Source: Sphingobacterium sp. (lineage in GTDB: Bacteria > Bacteroidota > Bacteroidia > Sphingobacteriales > Sphingobacteriaceae). Taken from it: a DNA stretch of 64,000 nucleotides. The notes under the pieces were generated by a model. The model made no database searches. It was given only the letters and a program-made list of their open reading frames with translations, and was not told the DNA's origin. Shown here piece by piece: positions 35,202 through 43,973 of the stretch; within the stretch, counting starts at the first letter, position 1; every line of letters begins with the position of its first letter. Where the stretch lies: positions 1-64,000 of the forward strand of contig JAITLV010000246.1 of NCBI GenBank assembly GCA_031277685.1. The letters are read 5' to 3'. The translations under genes and the position numbers were made by a program.

Positions 35202-38200
35202 ATGAAAATAAAAGGTATTTTCTTTTTGGGTATTTGCTTGTTCTTTTGTGCTACCCAAGCGCAAGAAAAGGGGGTAAGCCCTTTGACTTGGGATGGTACA
35301 AAGCTAATCTATCACAAAGATTCGCTGGGAAATCAAATTCCTGATTTTTCCTATGCGGGTTATATGGGAGGGAACAATACCATTCCAGATGGTCAGATTG
35401 CGGTGGTTGTTCCAATTAAATCAGGTGACGCAACGCGATGCATACAAGCTGCGCTGGATTATGTTTCGCGTTTGCCTTTAGGCAAAGATGGGTTGAGGGG
35501 CGTGGTATTGTTGGAGAAAGGAACCTATCAAGTGTCTGGATCGCTTGTGCTACATACCTCCGGTGTGATCTTGCGGGGGAGTGGTTTTACAACAGGGGGA
35601 ACAACAGTCGTCGGAACAGGTACTACACGCGAAACACTCATTCGTATAGCTGGCAAAAACGATATACAGCTGAAAGAAAAAAATAGAATTATTTCAGCCT
35701 ATGTCCCGGTGAATGCCCGGGAATTTGGGGTGGAAAATGCCGCAAACTACCATGTTGGTGACCAGGTTCTGATTACGCGACCGGCGACACAATCCTGGAT
35801 TAATTCCTTGGGTGCAGCTCATTTTGGTGGCGGTATCACATCCTTGGGCTGGAAGCCCGGACAAAGGGATATTACCTGGGATAGAACAATTGTGGCAATT
35901 CATGGTAACCGAATCGAAATCGATGCGCCAATTACGACCGCCTTGGATCAACAGTATGGTCAGGCAACTGTGGCAAAATACGTTTGGGACGGACGTATTG
36001 CGCAGGTAGGTGTCGAAAATATAACGCTGCAATCCACTTATAATCAGTACAATCTTAAAGACGAAGACCATCGCTGGATGGCCATTACCATTGCAGATGC
36101 TGAAAATGCCTGGGTGCGACGTGTGCAGTTCAGGCATTTTGCAGGATCTGCAGTATACGCATTGGAAAGTACAAAGAAATTAACGGTAGAAGACTGTATC
36201 TCGTTGGATCCAGTTTCAGAAATTGGAGGACAAAGACGTTATACTTTCTTTACTAAAGGTCAGCAAACTTTATTTCAACGCCTATATTCGAAACAGGGGT
36301 ATCATGATTTTGCTGTCGGTTACCTTGCCGCGGGGCCAAATGTTTTTGTACAATGTCAGGCCGTGGAACCTTTTAGTTTCAGTGGGACAATCGATAGTTG
36401 GGCCTCAGGCGTTTTATTCGATATTGCCGATATTGATGCGCAGGCATTAAGTTATAAAAACCGGGGTCAAGATGGACAAGGCGCTGGTTGGTCGGCGGCG
36501 AACAGCGTTTTCTGGCAATCGACTGCCGGTCTCGTAGAGTGCTACCAACCACCAACGGCACAAAATTGGGCTTTTGGTATATGGGCACAATATCAGGGCG
36601 ACGGGTATTGGGAGCAATCCAATGAATACATCAAACCCCGAAGTTTGTACTATGCACAATTGGAAGATAGAATTGGGAAGACCGCAAACGACCGCGCGAT
36701 ATTATTACCTGTACTGACGGAAGCTTCCAGTAGCCCGCCAGTGGAAGTCGCGATGGATTTAACAAAACAGGCAGCACAACCAGCTTTACAATTAATTGAT
36801 TTTATTCAACAGGCCGAACATAGGAAACCGCTCAATATCCTTGCAGGTAAGGCCAAAACAATAGACCAGATTGGTTACAAAGAAAATATTCCGCAGCCCA
36901 AGCAGCCGGATATGAAAATACGGAACGGCTGGCTGATCAGGGGCGATGTCGTTTTGGTGGGAAATAGATCGGAGGTAAACTGGTGGAACGGTTCCGCAAG
37001 ACCATATGGTGCCGTGAAGGCCAAGCCGCATATCACCCGGTATGTCCCTGGAGAAATTGGCAATGGACTTACCGATGACCTGGATGTCATGACTGATAGC
37101 ATGCGTCAAAACAATGTATTGGCTATTGACCATAACTACGGATTGTGGTACGACCGGCGCAGGGACGACCACGAACGTATCCGTCGGATTAATGGGGAGG
37201 TTTGGCCCCCTTTCTACGAACTTCCTTTTGCGAGAAGTGGTACTGGTCTTGCTTACGATGGCCTGTCAAAATATGATCTAACGAAATATAACCAGTTTTA
37301 CTGGAGCCGTTTAAAACAATATGCGGATTTGGCAGATCAAAAAGGTCTTGTATTGATGCATCAGAATTATTTTCAGCATAATATCATTGAAGCTGGTGCC
37401 CATTACGCGGATTTTCCTTGGCGCACGGCCAACAATATCAACAATGTCGGTTTTCCGGAGCCTGTTCCTTATGCTGGTGATAAGCGGATTTTTATGGCGG
37501 AGCAGTTTTATGATATTCATCATCCCGTCCGTCGGGCTTTACATCGGGCTTATATCCGGCAGTGTTTGGACAATTTCAAAGACAATTCCGGGGTTATTCA
37601 GCTGATCAGTGCGGAATACACAGGTCCTTTGGAGTTTGTGCAATTCTGGATTGACGTGATTAAAGAATGGAAAGCCGAAACCGGAAAAGAGCCTATTATT
37701 GCCCTGAGCACGACCAAAGATGTGCAGGATGCGATACTTGCCGATCCGGAGCGGTCCAAAGAAATTCAGGTCATCGATATCCGCTATTGGCACTATCAGG
37801 CAGATGGATCGACTTATGCGCCCAAAGGTGGGCAGAACCTTGCTCCCCGCCAACATGCTAGACTGTTAAAACCGAAGAAAACTTCATTGGAAGCCGTGTA
37901 TAAGGCAGTCGCTGAATACCGCAAAAAATATCCGGAGAAAGCCGTTTTATACAATGGAGATAACTATCCGGAAATGGCCTGGGCCGTTTTTATGGCTGGA
38001 GGATCCATGGCTAATTTACCGAAAATGGCGGCTCCTGAATTTTACAGGGCAGCAGCAGGGATGCAGGCCGCAATCATCAATGGGCATTGGATCCTAAAGT
38101 CTGATCAGGGCATGATTGTTTATAATGCGTCTTCAGCAGCCTTAGATTTGAATATGGCGGCTCTTAAGGGCCGTTTCCTTGTTCAGCATATCGACCCCAA

Positions 38201-38303
38201 AAACGGTACTATCGTGAAGACCGAAAAAATAAATGCAGGAAATGAACTTTACCTCAATAATTATATGAATAATCCAGAAATTATCTGGATCGCTAAACTC
38301 TAA
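35202..38303 (+). CDS. Beta-helix plus TIM-barrel-like fusion (DUF4955/DUF6298 type)
   Basis: 1033 residues with a signal peptide ending ATQAQ. Residues about 20-510 form a parallel beta-helix (GVVLLEKGTYQVSG, GVILRGSGFTTGGTTVVG, WVRRVQFRHFAGSAVYALE, TVEDCISLDP). From about 574 (RNGWLIRGD) to 950 there is a second catalytic-looking domain with VLAIDHNYGLWYDRRRDDHER, VLMHQNYFQHN and ISAEYTGPLEFVQFW, where Glu805 is a candidate acid, followed by QVIDIRYWHYQADG. The last 80 residues resemble the C-terminal beta domain of the GH140 protein next door. I match this to DUF4955/DUF6298 proteins from pectin loci, whose reaction I do not know. A bifunctional lyase/hydrolase is conceivable. Confidence 0.7.
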   Translation: MKIKGIFFLGICLFFCATQAQEKGVSPLTWDGTKLIYHKDSLGNQIPDFSYAGYMGGNNTIPDGQIAVVVPIKSGDATRCIQAALDYVSRLPLGKDGLRGVVLLEKGTYQVSGSLVLHTSGVILRGSGFTTGGTTVVGTGTTRETLIRIAGKNDIQLKEKNRIISAYVPVNAREFGVENAANYHVGDQVLITRPATQSWINSLGAAHFGGGITSLGWKPGQRDITWDRTIVAIHGNRIEIDAPITTALDQQYGQATVAKYVWDGRIAQVGVENITLQSTYNQYNLKDEDHRWMAITIADAENAWVRRVQFRHFAGSAVYALESTKKLTVEDCISLDPVSEIGGQRRYTFFTKGQQTLFQRLYSKQGYHDFAVGYLAAGPNVFVQCQAVEPFSFSGTIDSWASGVLFDIADIDAQALSYKNRGQDGQGAGWSAANSVFWQSTAGLVECYQPPTAQNWAFGIWAQYQGDGYWEQSNEYIKPRSLYYAQLEDRIGKTANDRAILLPVLTEASSSPPVEVAMDLTKQAAQPALQLIDFIQQAEHRKPLNILAGKAKTIDQIGYKENIPQPKQPDMKIRNGWLIRGDVVLVGNRSEVNWWNGSARPYGAVKAKPHITRYVPGEIGNGLTDDLDVMTDSMRQNNVLAIDHNYGLWYDRRRDDHERIRRINGEVWPPFYELPFARSGTGLAYDGLSKYDLTKYNQFYWSRLKQYADLADQKGLVLMHQNYFQHNIIEAGAHYADFPWRTANNINNVGFPEPVPYAGDKRIFMAEQFYDIHHPVRRALHRAYIRQCLDNFKDNSGVIQLISAEYTGPLEFVQFWIDVIKEWKAETGKEPIIALSTTKDVQDAILADPERSKEIQVIDIRYWHYQADGSTYAPKGGQNLAPRQHARLLKPKKTSLEAVYKAVAEYRKKYPEKAVLYNGDNYPEMAWAVFMAGGSMANLPKMAAPEFYRAAAGMQAAIINGHWILKSDQGMIVYNASSAALDLNMAALKGRFLVQHIDPKNGTIVKTEKINAGNELYLNNYMNNPEIIWIAKL

Positions 38304-38359
38304 TATCTATCATGTCGATGTACAAGAAATACCTTTATTTATACACACAGCAAACAGGA

Positions 38360-39772
38360 ATGCGGAACTGGAAAACCGTCTATAGGAGCCTTTTATCATG
38401 CGCTATTATCGGAACGTTCTTTTCCTGTGCGAGTGAAAAAGACAGTAGAGAACTGCCTTTATTGAAGATCTCTGAAAACCAGCGCTATGTTGCAACCGAG
38501 GATGGCAAGCCTTTCTTTTGGTTGGGTGATACAGGCTGGTTGCTGTTCAATAAGATGAATCGGGAGGAAGCAGAACAATACCTAGAAGATAGAAAGCAAA
38601 AAGGATTTAATGTGGTACAGGCTATGGTACTGCACACGGTTCCATCCGTAAACGCCTATGGCGATTCATCGGTGACAAATAAAGATATTTCAAGGCCATT
38701 GGTCACTGCAGGTAGCAACCCGGGTAATGCCGCCGAATATGATTATTGGGATCATATTGATTATATCATTGACAAAGCTGCTGAAAAAGGAATATATATG
38801 GCCTTGGTGCCTGTCTGGGGATCACCGGTCAAAGACGGAAAAGTGTCGGTTGAGCAAGCTGAAAAGTATGCGAAATTCCTCGCCGAAAGATGGAAAGATC
38901 GCTCCAATATCATTTGGTTAAACGGAGGCGATATCAAGGGCTCTGATCAAATGGAAGTCTGGGAGAAGATTGCCCAAACCATCAAGTCCATTGATCAGCA
39001 TCATCTCATGACCTTTCACCCCAGAGGAAGAACAGCTTCGTCGGATTGGTTTCAGAACCAATCCTGGTTGGATTTTAATATGGTACAATCCGGACATAGA
39101 CGATACGATCAGGACACTTCCAAAAATGAACAAAAACATTATGGTGAGGACAATTGGAAGTTTATGGCGGCCGATTGGGATCTCAAACCGACCAAACCAA
39201 CCATTGACGGGGAACCATCCTATGAAGGCATTCCACAGGGATTGCATGACATTAAAGAACCGCGTTGGACTGATGCTGACGTAAGAAGATATGGCTACTG
39301 GTCCGTATTCGCCGGTGCTTTTGGTTATACCTATGGCCAGAATTCGGTCATGCAGATGCATTCCAAAAAAGATACAACCTCAGCCTATGGCTCGGATGAA
39401 ATCTGGTCTTCGGCCATTCATGCGCCAGGTGCTACACAGATGAAATATCTAAAAGAATTGATGCTCTCCCGGGACAATTATTTTGACCGGGTTCCGGATC
39501 AGTCCTTGCTTGCTGCGAATGGCGAAAAATACAATCGTCTCTTGGCAACGCGGACCGATAGCTATGTTTTTATCTATAACTATACTGGCCAACCCATGCA
39601 AGTCAACATGGGGAAAATTAAAGGGGACAAAGTGAAAGCTTCCTGGTTTAACCCGCGAAATGGTGAAACAAAGGTTATCGGCGAGTTTGCAAACACAGGT
39701 GTACAGCACTTTACACCAGAGGGTGGACAGCAAGAAGGTAACGATTGGGTATTGATTCTGGATTCGGTATGA
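38360..39772 (+). CDS. GH140 apiosidase-like lipoprotein
   Basis: 470 residues from the ATG at 38360, chosen because the lipoprotein signal (SLLSCAIIGTFFSC) begins there; ATGs at 38312 and 38318 add an unlikely leader. DUF4038-type TIM barrel: PFFWLGDTGWLLFNKM, GFNVVQAMVLH, NIIWLNGGDIKG (Asp191) and KPTIDGEPSYEG (Glu285), then a C-terminal beta domain. In the founding GH140 enzyme the acid/base Asp and nucleophile Glu are, as I recall, 187 and 284, so position and spacing fit. GH140 cuts the bond between D-apiose and the galacturonan backbone of RG-II, which makes this the most diagnostic gene of the locus. Start of a coupled five-gene run. Confidence 0.85.
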   Translation: MRNWKTVYRSLLSCAIIGTFFSCASEKDSRELPLLKISENQRYVATEDGKPFFWLGDTGWLLFNKMNREEAEQYLEDRKQKGFNVVQAMVLHTVPSVNAYGDSSVTNKDISRPLVTAGSNPGNAAEYDYWDHIDYIIDKAAEKGIYMALVPVWGSPVKDGKVSVEQAEKYAKFLAERWKDRSNIIWLNGGDIKGSDQMEVWEKIAQTIKSIDQHHLMTFHPRGRTASSDWFQNQSWLDFNMVQSGHRRYDQDTSKNEQKHYGEDNWKFMAADWDLKPTKPTIDGEPSYEGIPQGLHDIKEPRWTDADVRRYGYWSVFAGAFGYTYGQNSVMQMHSKKDTTSAYGSDEIWSSAIHAPGATQMKYLKELMLSRDNYFDRVPDQSLLAANGEKYNRLLATRTDSYVFIYNYTGQPMQVNMGKIKGDKVKASWFNPRNGETKVIGEFANTGVQHFTPEGGQQEGNDWVLILDSV

Positions 39773-40701
39773 TGAGAAAAATAAACCTATGGGGTATCTT
39801 GTTGATGACAGTAATGTGGCTTTCTTCCTGTCAGAAGGATAGCTATCTATTTACCTCCTTTCATGAGCCGGCTAACGAAGGACTTCGTTACCTCTATAGT
39901 GAAGATGGCTATCATTGGCAATCTATTTCAGGAATCTATCTGAAACCTGAACTGGGAGCACAGAAAATCATGCGGGATCCCTCCATTATACGGGATAAGC
40001 AGGGTATGTACCATCTGGTATGGACCATTGGCTGGAAAGGGAATGAAGGGATTGGATATGCCCATTCCAAGGATCTGATTCATTGGGAAGACCAAAAGAT
40101 CATCCCCGTCATGCAGCATGAATCTTCCACGGTCAATGTATGGGCTCCAGAATTGTTTTATGATGATGTGGAGAATAGATTTATCATTATCTGGGCCTCG
40201 ACTATTCCCTATCGTTTTGCCAAAGGTAAAGAAGCCGAAGACAACAATCATCGCATGTACTATACCACGACAAAAGATTTCAACACGTTTACCGAAACGA
40301 AATTATTCAGTGACCCGGGGTTTAGCATCATTGATGCGGTCATTGTCAAGAAAGCGGAGCAGGATTATGTACTGGTCTTGAAGGATAATACACGGCCAAA
40401 TCGCGATCTGCGTGTTGCATTTGCCAGTAACCCATTGGGTCCCTTTGAGCAGATCTCCGCACCTTTTTCGGCTTACTTAACCGAAGGCCCAAGCGTCGTG
40501 AAAGTCAAAGATCAATGGTTGATCTATTTTGATTCTTATGGCAGCAAACGCTATGAAGCCGTGGCAACCAAAGATTTCAAAACCTTTACAACAATTAATG
40601 ATCAGATCGATGTGCCTGTTGGGCATAAGCATGGTACGATCGTCAAAGCATCAAAAAAAGTGATCAAGAATTTACGCCGACATGAAAGCAAAAAGAAATA
40701 G
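39769..40701 (+). CDS. GH43 glycosidase, lipoprotein
   Basis: 310 residues from ATG 39769 (overlapping the GH140 stop as ATGA) or 308 from ATG 39772; a TTG further upstream is rejected. Lipoprotein signal MTVMWLSSC. Five-bladed beta-propeller with all three GH43 carboxylates: base Asp70 in IMRDPSII, pKa-modulating Asp189 in IIDAVIV, and acid Glu239 in LTEGPSVV. GH43 members are arabinofuranosidases, xylosidases or galactosidases; RG-II and pectin arabinan both carry L-arabinofuranose, so an alpha-L-arabinofuranosidase is the leading guess. The product would feed the araBAD genes at the other end of the window. The 3' end overlaps the next gene by 20 nt. Confidence 0.85.
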   Translation: MMRKINLWGILLMTVMWLSSCQKDSYLFTSFHEPANEGLRYLYSEDGYHWQSISGIYLKPELGAQKIMRDPSIIRDKQGMYHLVWTIGWKGNEGIGYAHSKDLIHWEDQKIIPVMQHESSTVNVWAPELFYDDVENRFIIIWASTIPYRFAKGKEAEDNNHRMYYTTTKDFNTFTETKLFSDPGFSIIDAVIVKKAEQDYVLVLKDNTRPNRDLRVAFASNPLGPFEQISAPFSAYLTEGPSVVKVKDQWLIYFDSYGSKRYEAVATKDFKTFTTINDQIDVPVGHKHGTIVKASKKVIKNLRRHESKKK

Positions 40702-42523
40702 TAAGAAAGCAATCCTTTTCAGCCTATTCCTTGCTGGAATAGCCGGAAAGGTATGGGCCCAGGATACGGTAAAATATGTAGGCAAAACCTTGTCTAATGT
40801 AGATTACCACCATGGACAGTTAACCCCGGTCGTAGGAACGCACAATATTCAGGTATTCCGGGCAAACCGGGAATTCCCCGCACAAGCAGGCGGGCATAAT
40901 TTCACCTACAACCACCAGCCATTTTTGGCTTACTGGAACAAGACCTATTACCTTCAGTTTTTAAGCAATCCAGTAGGTGAGCACGTGGCGGAAGGCAAGA
41001 CGCTCTTGTTGACCTCCAAAGATGGGTATGCCTGGTCTGAACCGACCGAGCTTTTTCCTCCTTATCTCGTGCCAGAAGGGTTTACAAAACCCGGTAGGTC
41101 CGATCGTGCTGGTAAAAACCTGTATGCGATTATGCATCAGCGAATGGGATTCTATACCGCCAAAAATGGGAAACTCCTGACCATAGGTTATTATGGTGTT
41201 GCGCTGGATGCGAAAGATGACCCCAATGATGGCAATGGACTCGGACGTGTGGTTCGGGAAATTAAGCAAGATGGTTCCTTCGGCCCGATTTATTTCATCC
41301 GTTTTAATTCATCTTTTCATGAAAAAGAGGCCAAATATCCATTCTTTTCCAAGAGTAAGGACAACGCTTTTGTCGCTGCCTGTGAGGAATTACTGCATAC
41401 ACCTTTAATGATGCAGCAATGGGTGGAAGAGGCTGACCGCGATGATCCCTTGATTCCATTCAAACGACCTGTGAAAGCGTTTTCCTATTATCATTTAAAT
41501 GATGGACGTGTGGTGGGGCTGTGGAAACATGCACTTACCTCCATCAGTAAAGACAATGGGAAGACCTGGGCATATTCACCCCTACGTGCTCCTGGATTTG
41601 TCAATAGCAATGCAAAAATCTGGGGACAAAGAACAACAGACGGACGTTTTGCAACCGCTTACAATCCTTCCGAATTCCGGTGGCCACTGGCAGTGTCGAC
41701 CAGTGACGATGGCCTCCGTTATACGGATTTATTATTGATCAATGGTGAGATCACCACCATGCGTTATGGGGGTAATTACAAGTCCTATGGTCCCCAATAT
41801 GTCCGTGGCATCCAGGAAGGGAATGGCCAGACACCCGATAAAAATATGTGGCTTACCTATAGTATGAATAAGGAAGATATCTGGGTGGCACAGGTACCGG
41901 TGCCTATCACCGCTACAGTAGCTGGAGCAGTACATGATGACTTTTCCAAAGAACCAGAGCAGGCTTTTAAATCCTGGAATATATATAGCCCACTTTGGGC
42001 AAGTGCAAAGGTAGAAGACCGGGCCCTGGTACTGCGGGACAAGGATCCTTATGATTATGCCAAAGCAGACCGGGTAATCGCGGCGGCCAAAAAGGCGAAA
42101 ATAGTGTTTACAGTGACACCACAACAAGATACACATGGTTCGCTGGAAATTGAGCTGCTGGATGATAAAGGACTCGCTGCGGCGAGGATCATCTTTGATA
42201 AAGATGGCCTGCTGAAGAATAAGGCCGGTTATCGGAATGCCTCTCTACAAAAATATGAGGCTGGCCAGCGCTATCAGATCACCTGTCTGGTCGATGTAAC
42301 TACACGTTCCTTCCAGGTTTTGGTAAACGGTGTGGATAAGGGGACAAAACTCTTTTTCCAGCCGGTCGCCCAGATCAGTGAAGTGTCTTTCCGGACAGGG
42401 GCGGTGCGGCGTTTTCCAAACGCGGATACCCCTACGGATCAGGATTTTGATGTACCCAATCCAGGCCAGGCTGTCGCCGAAGCCGTTTATCGAATTTCGT
42501 CATTGACAGCAGAAACTTTATAG
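40682..42523 (+). CDS. Asp-box beta-propeller protein with C-terminal LamG-like domain (possible GH143-like)
   Basis: 613 residues with a signal peptide ending KVWAQ. Residues about 45-415 form a sialidase-type propeller: HNIQVFRANREFP, FLAYWNKTYYLQFLSNPVGEH, Asp-box-like SKDGYAWSE and SKDNGKTWAYS, and KDDPNDGNGLGRVVREI. About 420-610 looks like a jelly-roll (HDDFSKEPEQAFKSWN...). Such proteins are often labelled exo-alpha-sialidase. RG-II contains the sialic-acid-like ketoses Kdo and Dha, and I recall that the N-terminal half of a Bacteroides Dha hydrolase (GH143) looks like this propeller, so a ketosidase for chain C or D is plausible but unproved. Translationally coupled to GH43 upstream; 1 nt to the esterase gene downstream. 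Confidence 0.6.
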   Translation: MKAKRNSKKAILFSLFLAGIAGKVWAQDTVKYVGKTLSNVDYHHGQLTPVVGTHNIQVFRANREFPAQAGGHNFTYNHQPFLAYWNKTYYLQFLSNPVGEHVAEGKTLLLTSKDGYAWSEPTELFPPYLVPEGFTKPGRSDRAGKNLYAIMHQRMGFYTAKNGKLLTIGYYGVALDAKDDPNDGNGLGRVVREIKQDGSFGPIYFIRFNSSFHEKEAKYPFFSKSKDNAFVAACEELLHTPLMMQQWVEEADRDDPLIPFKRPVKAFSYYHLNDGRVVGLWKHALTSISKDNGKTWAYSPLRAPGFVNSNAKIWGQRTTDGRFATAYNPSEFRWPLAVSTSDDGLRYTDLLLINGEITTMRYGGNYKSYGPQYVRGIQEGNGQTPDKNMWLTYSMNKEDIWVAQVPVPITATVAGAVHDDFSKEPEQAFKSWNIYSPLWASAKVEDRALVLRDKDPYDYAKADRVIAAAKKAKIVFTVTPQQDTHGSLEIELLDDKGLAAARIIFDKDGLLKNKAGYRNASLQKYEAGQRYQITCLVDVTTRSFQVLVNGVDKGTKLFFQPVAQISEVSFRTGAVRRFPNADTPTDQDFDVPNPGQAVAEAVYRISSLTAETL

Positions 42524-42524
42524 T

Positions 42525-43958
42525 ATGATGAAGGGGCTGATTGTCTACATACTGTTGATTCTATCGGGCTTGCAATTGCAGGCTGCGGTCGTACTGCCCA
42601 ATATCTTTGCGCACCACATGGTGCTGCAACGGGAGCAGCCAGTCCCTATTTTTGGTACTGCTGCCCCAGCTGAAACCATTACGGTAAGTTTCCAAAATCA
42701 GCAGGTACAAACACGAGCTGATGCGAGCGGAAAATGGAAGGTGCTGTTGCGACCAATGAAAGCCAACAGTATCGGACAGACCCTCTGCATTTCAGGGGAA
42801 AATACCATTGCGCTGCAAGACGTCCTCGTCGGTGAAGTATGGTTGTGTTCCGGTCAGTCCAATATGGAATATCAGATGCGGAAGATCGCAAAGGAAAAGG
42901 CTCCACTGAAAGGGAATTACCATCCGAAGCAGGAGTTAAAGGAAGCCCATAACCCTAATTTGCGTATTTTTTTGGTCCGAAGAAAATTTCTGGCAAAGCC
43001 CGATGGGAAATATGAAGGCTGGGCCTTGGCCCAAGATTCGGCTTTGTCCCAGTTTTCGGCACCAGCCTATTTCTTTGGAAAGAAATTACAGGAAGAACTG
43101 AAAGTTCCTGTCGGTATCATTGCGGCGGCGGTAAGTGGAAGCCGTATCGAACCTTGGTTTGCCGAGGAATATTGGAATAGTTCCACATATTTAAAGAATA
43201 TCCCCAAGACCGGTGATCCTGGCAAGTTCTATCCGCTGATGATCGAACCGTTGGCACCCTATGCCATTCGCGGTTTTATCTGGTATCAGGGGGAAAGCAA
43301 CGTGTTTCTTCAGGAAAATCTGAGTTACACCTACAAAATGAAGGCGCTGATCGAGAACTGGCGACAACTGTGGCACAAGCCCGATATGCCATTTTACTTT
43401 ACCCAGATTGCGCCCTTCAACTATTCGCTGGACGAAAAAGGACAGGTCCGCATGGCGACAACTGTTTTGCCGGAATTTCGGGAAGCACAGGATCTTGTGC
43501 TGCAATTGCCTCATACTGCCCGCATTGTCACGACCGATCTGGTCGACCATGTCAATGACCTGCATCCAAATTATAAATGGGAGGTCGGAAGAAGATATGC
43601 GCTGAAAGCATTGAAATATGTCTACAAGAAAGATGTCATTGCAGATGGCCCGGAATTTAATTCCGTTACCTGTAAAGGCAACCAGGTCATTTTAAAATTC
43701 AACCATGCGGAAGGGCTGAAGAGTGCAGATGGAAAACCCTTGGATCTATTTGAAATAGCTGGCGATGACGGTATTTTCCATCCCGTATCCGCGAGGATCG
43801 AGCATAACAGGATTGTCCTGTCTACCACGGGCCATCCGAAAGTCCGTCAGGTGCGATTTGCCTGGGATGAGGCCGCCCAACCTAACTTAGTGAATACTGC
43901 AGGACTTCCGGCAGCACCGTTCAGGACAGTTAGTCCTTTAAAATCCATTAAATTGTAA
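42525..43958 (+). CDS. SGNH-type sialate O-acetylesterase-like esterase
   Basis: 477 residues with a signal peptide ending LQAA. The sialate-acetylesterase fold is shown by VLPNIFAHHMVLQREQPVPIFG, the nucleophile Ser112 in CSGQSNMEY, the GFIWYQGESN block and the late DHVNDLHPNYKWEVGRR segment with the catalytic Asp-x-x-His. It lacks the long beta-sandwich insert seen in many relatives; that insert type appears instead in the GH95 protein at 18961. It probably removes acetyl groups from RG-II or pectin oligosaccharides (RG-II carries O-acetyl on aceric acid and 2-O-methylfucose). Follows the propeller gene by 1 nt and precedes a GH2 gene by 15 nt. Confidence 0.85.
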   Translation: MMKGLIVYILLILSGLQLQAAVVLPNIFAHHMVLQREQPVPIFGTAAPAETITVSFQNQQVQTRADASGKWKVLLRPMKANSIGQTLCISGENTIALQDVLVGEVWLCSGQSNMEYQMRKIAKEKAPLKGNYHPKQELKEAHNPNLRIFLVRRKFLAKPDGKYEGWALAQDSALSQFSAPAYFFGKKLQEELKVPVGIIAAAVSGSRIEPWFAEEYWNSSTYLKNIPKTGDPGKFYPLMIEPLAPYAIRGFIWYQGESNVFLQENLSYTYKMKALIENWRQLWHKPDMPFYFTQIAPFNYSLDEKGQVRMATTVLPEFREAQDLVLQLPHTARIVTTDLVDHVNDLHPNYKWEVGRRYALKALKYVYKKDVIADGPEFNSVTCKGNQVILKFNHAEGLKSADGKPLDLFEIAGDDGIFHPVSARIEHNRIVLSTTGHPKVRQVRFAWDEAAQPNLVNTAGLPAAPFRTVSPLKSIKL

Positions 43959-43973
43959 ACCAATACCCTTATC

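Noticed and set aside
40682..42523. True sialic-acid sialidase
   Set aside because: No sialic-acid catabolic genes (NanA, NanE, NagB type) in the window and all neighbours are pectin enzymes.
42525..43958. Sialate-specific acetylesterase
   Set aside because: The fold name is historical; pectin context makes acetylated pectic sugars the likely substrate.
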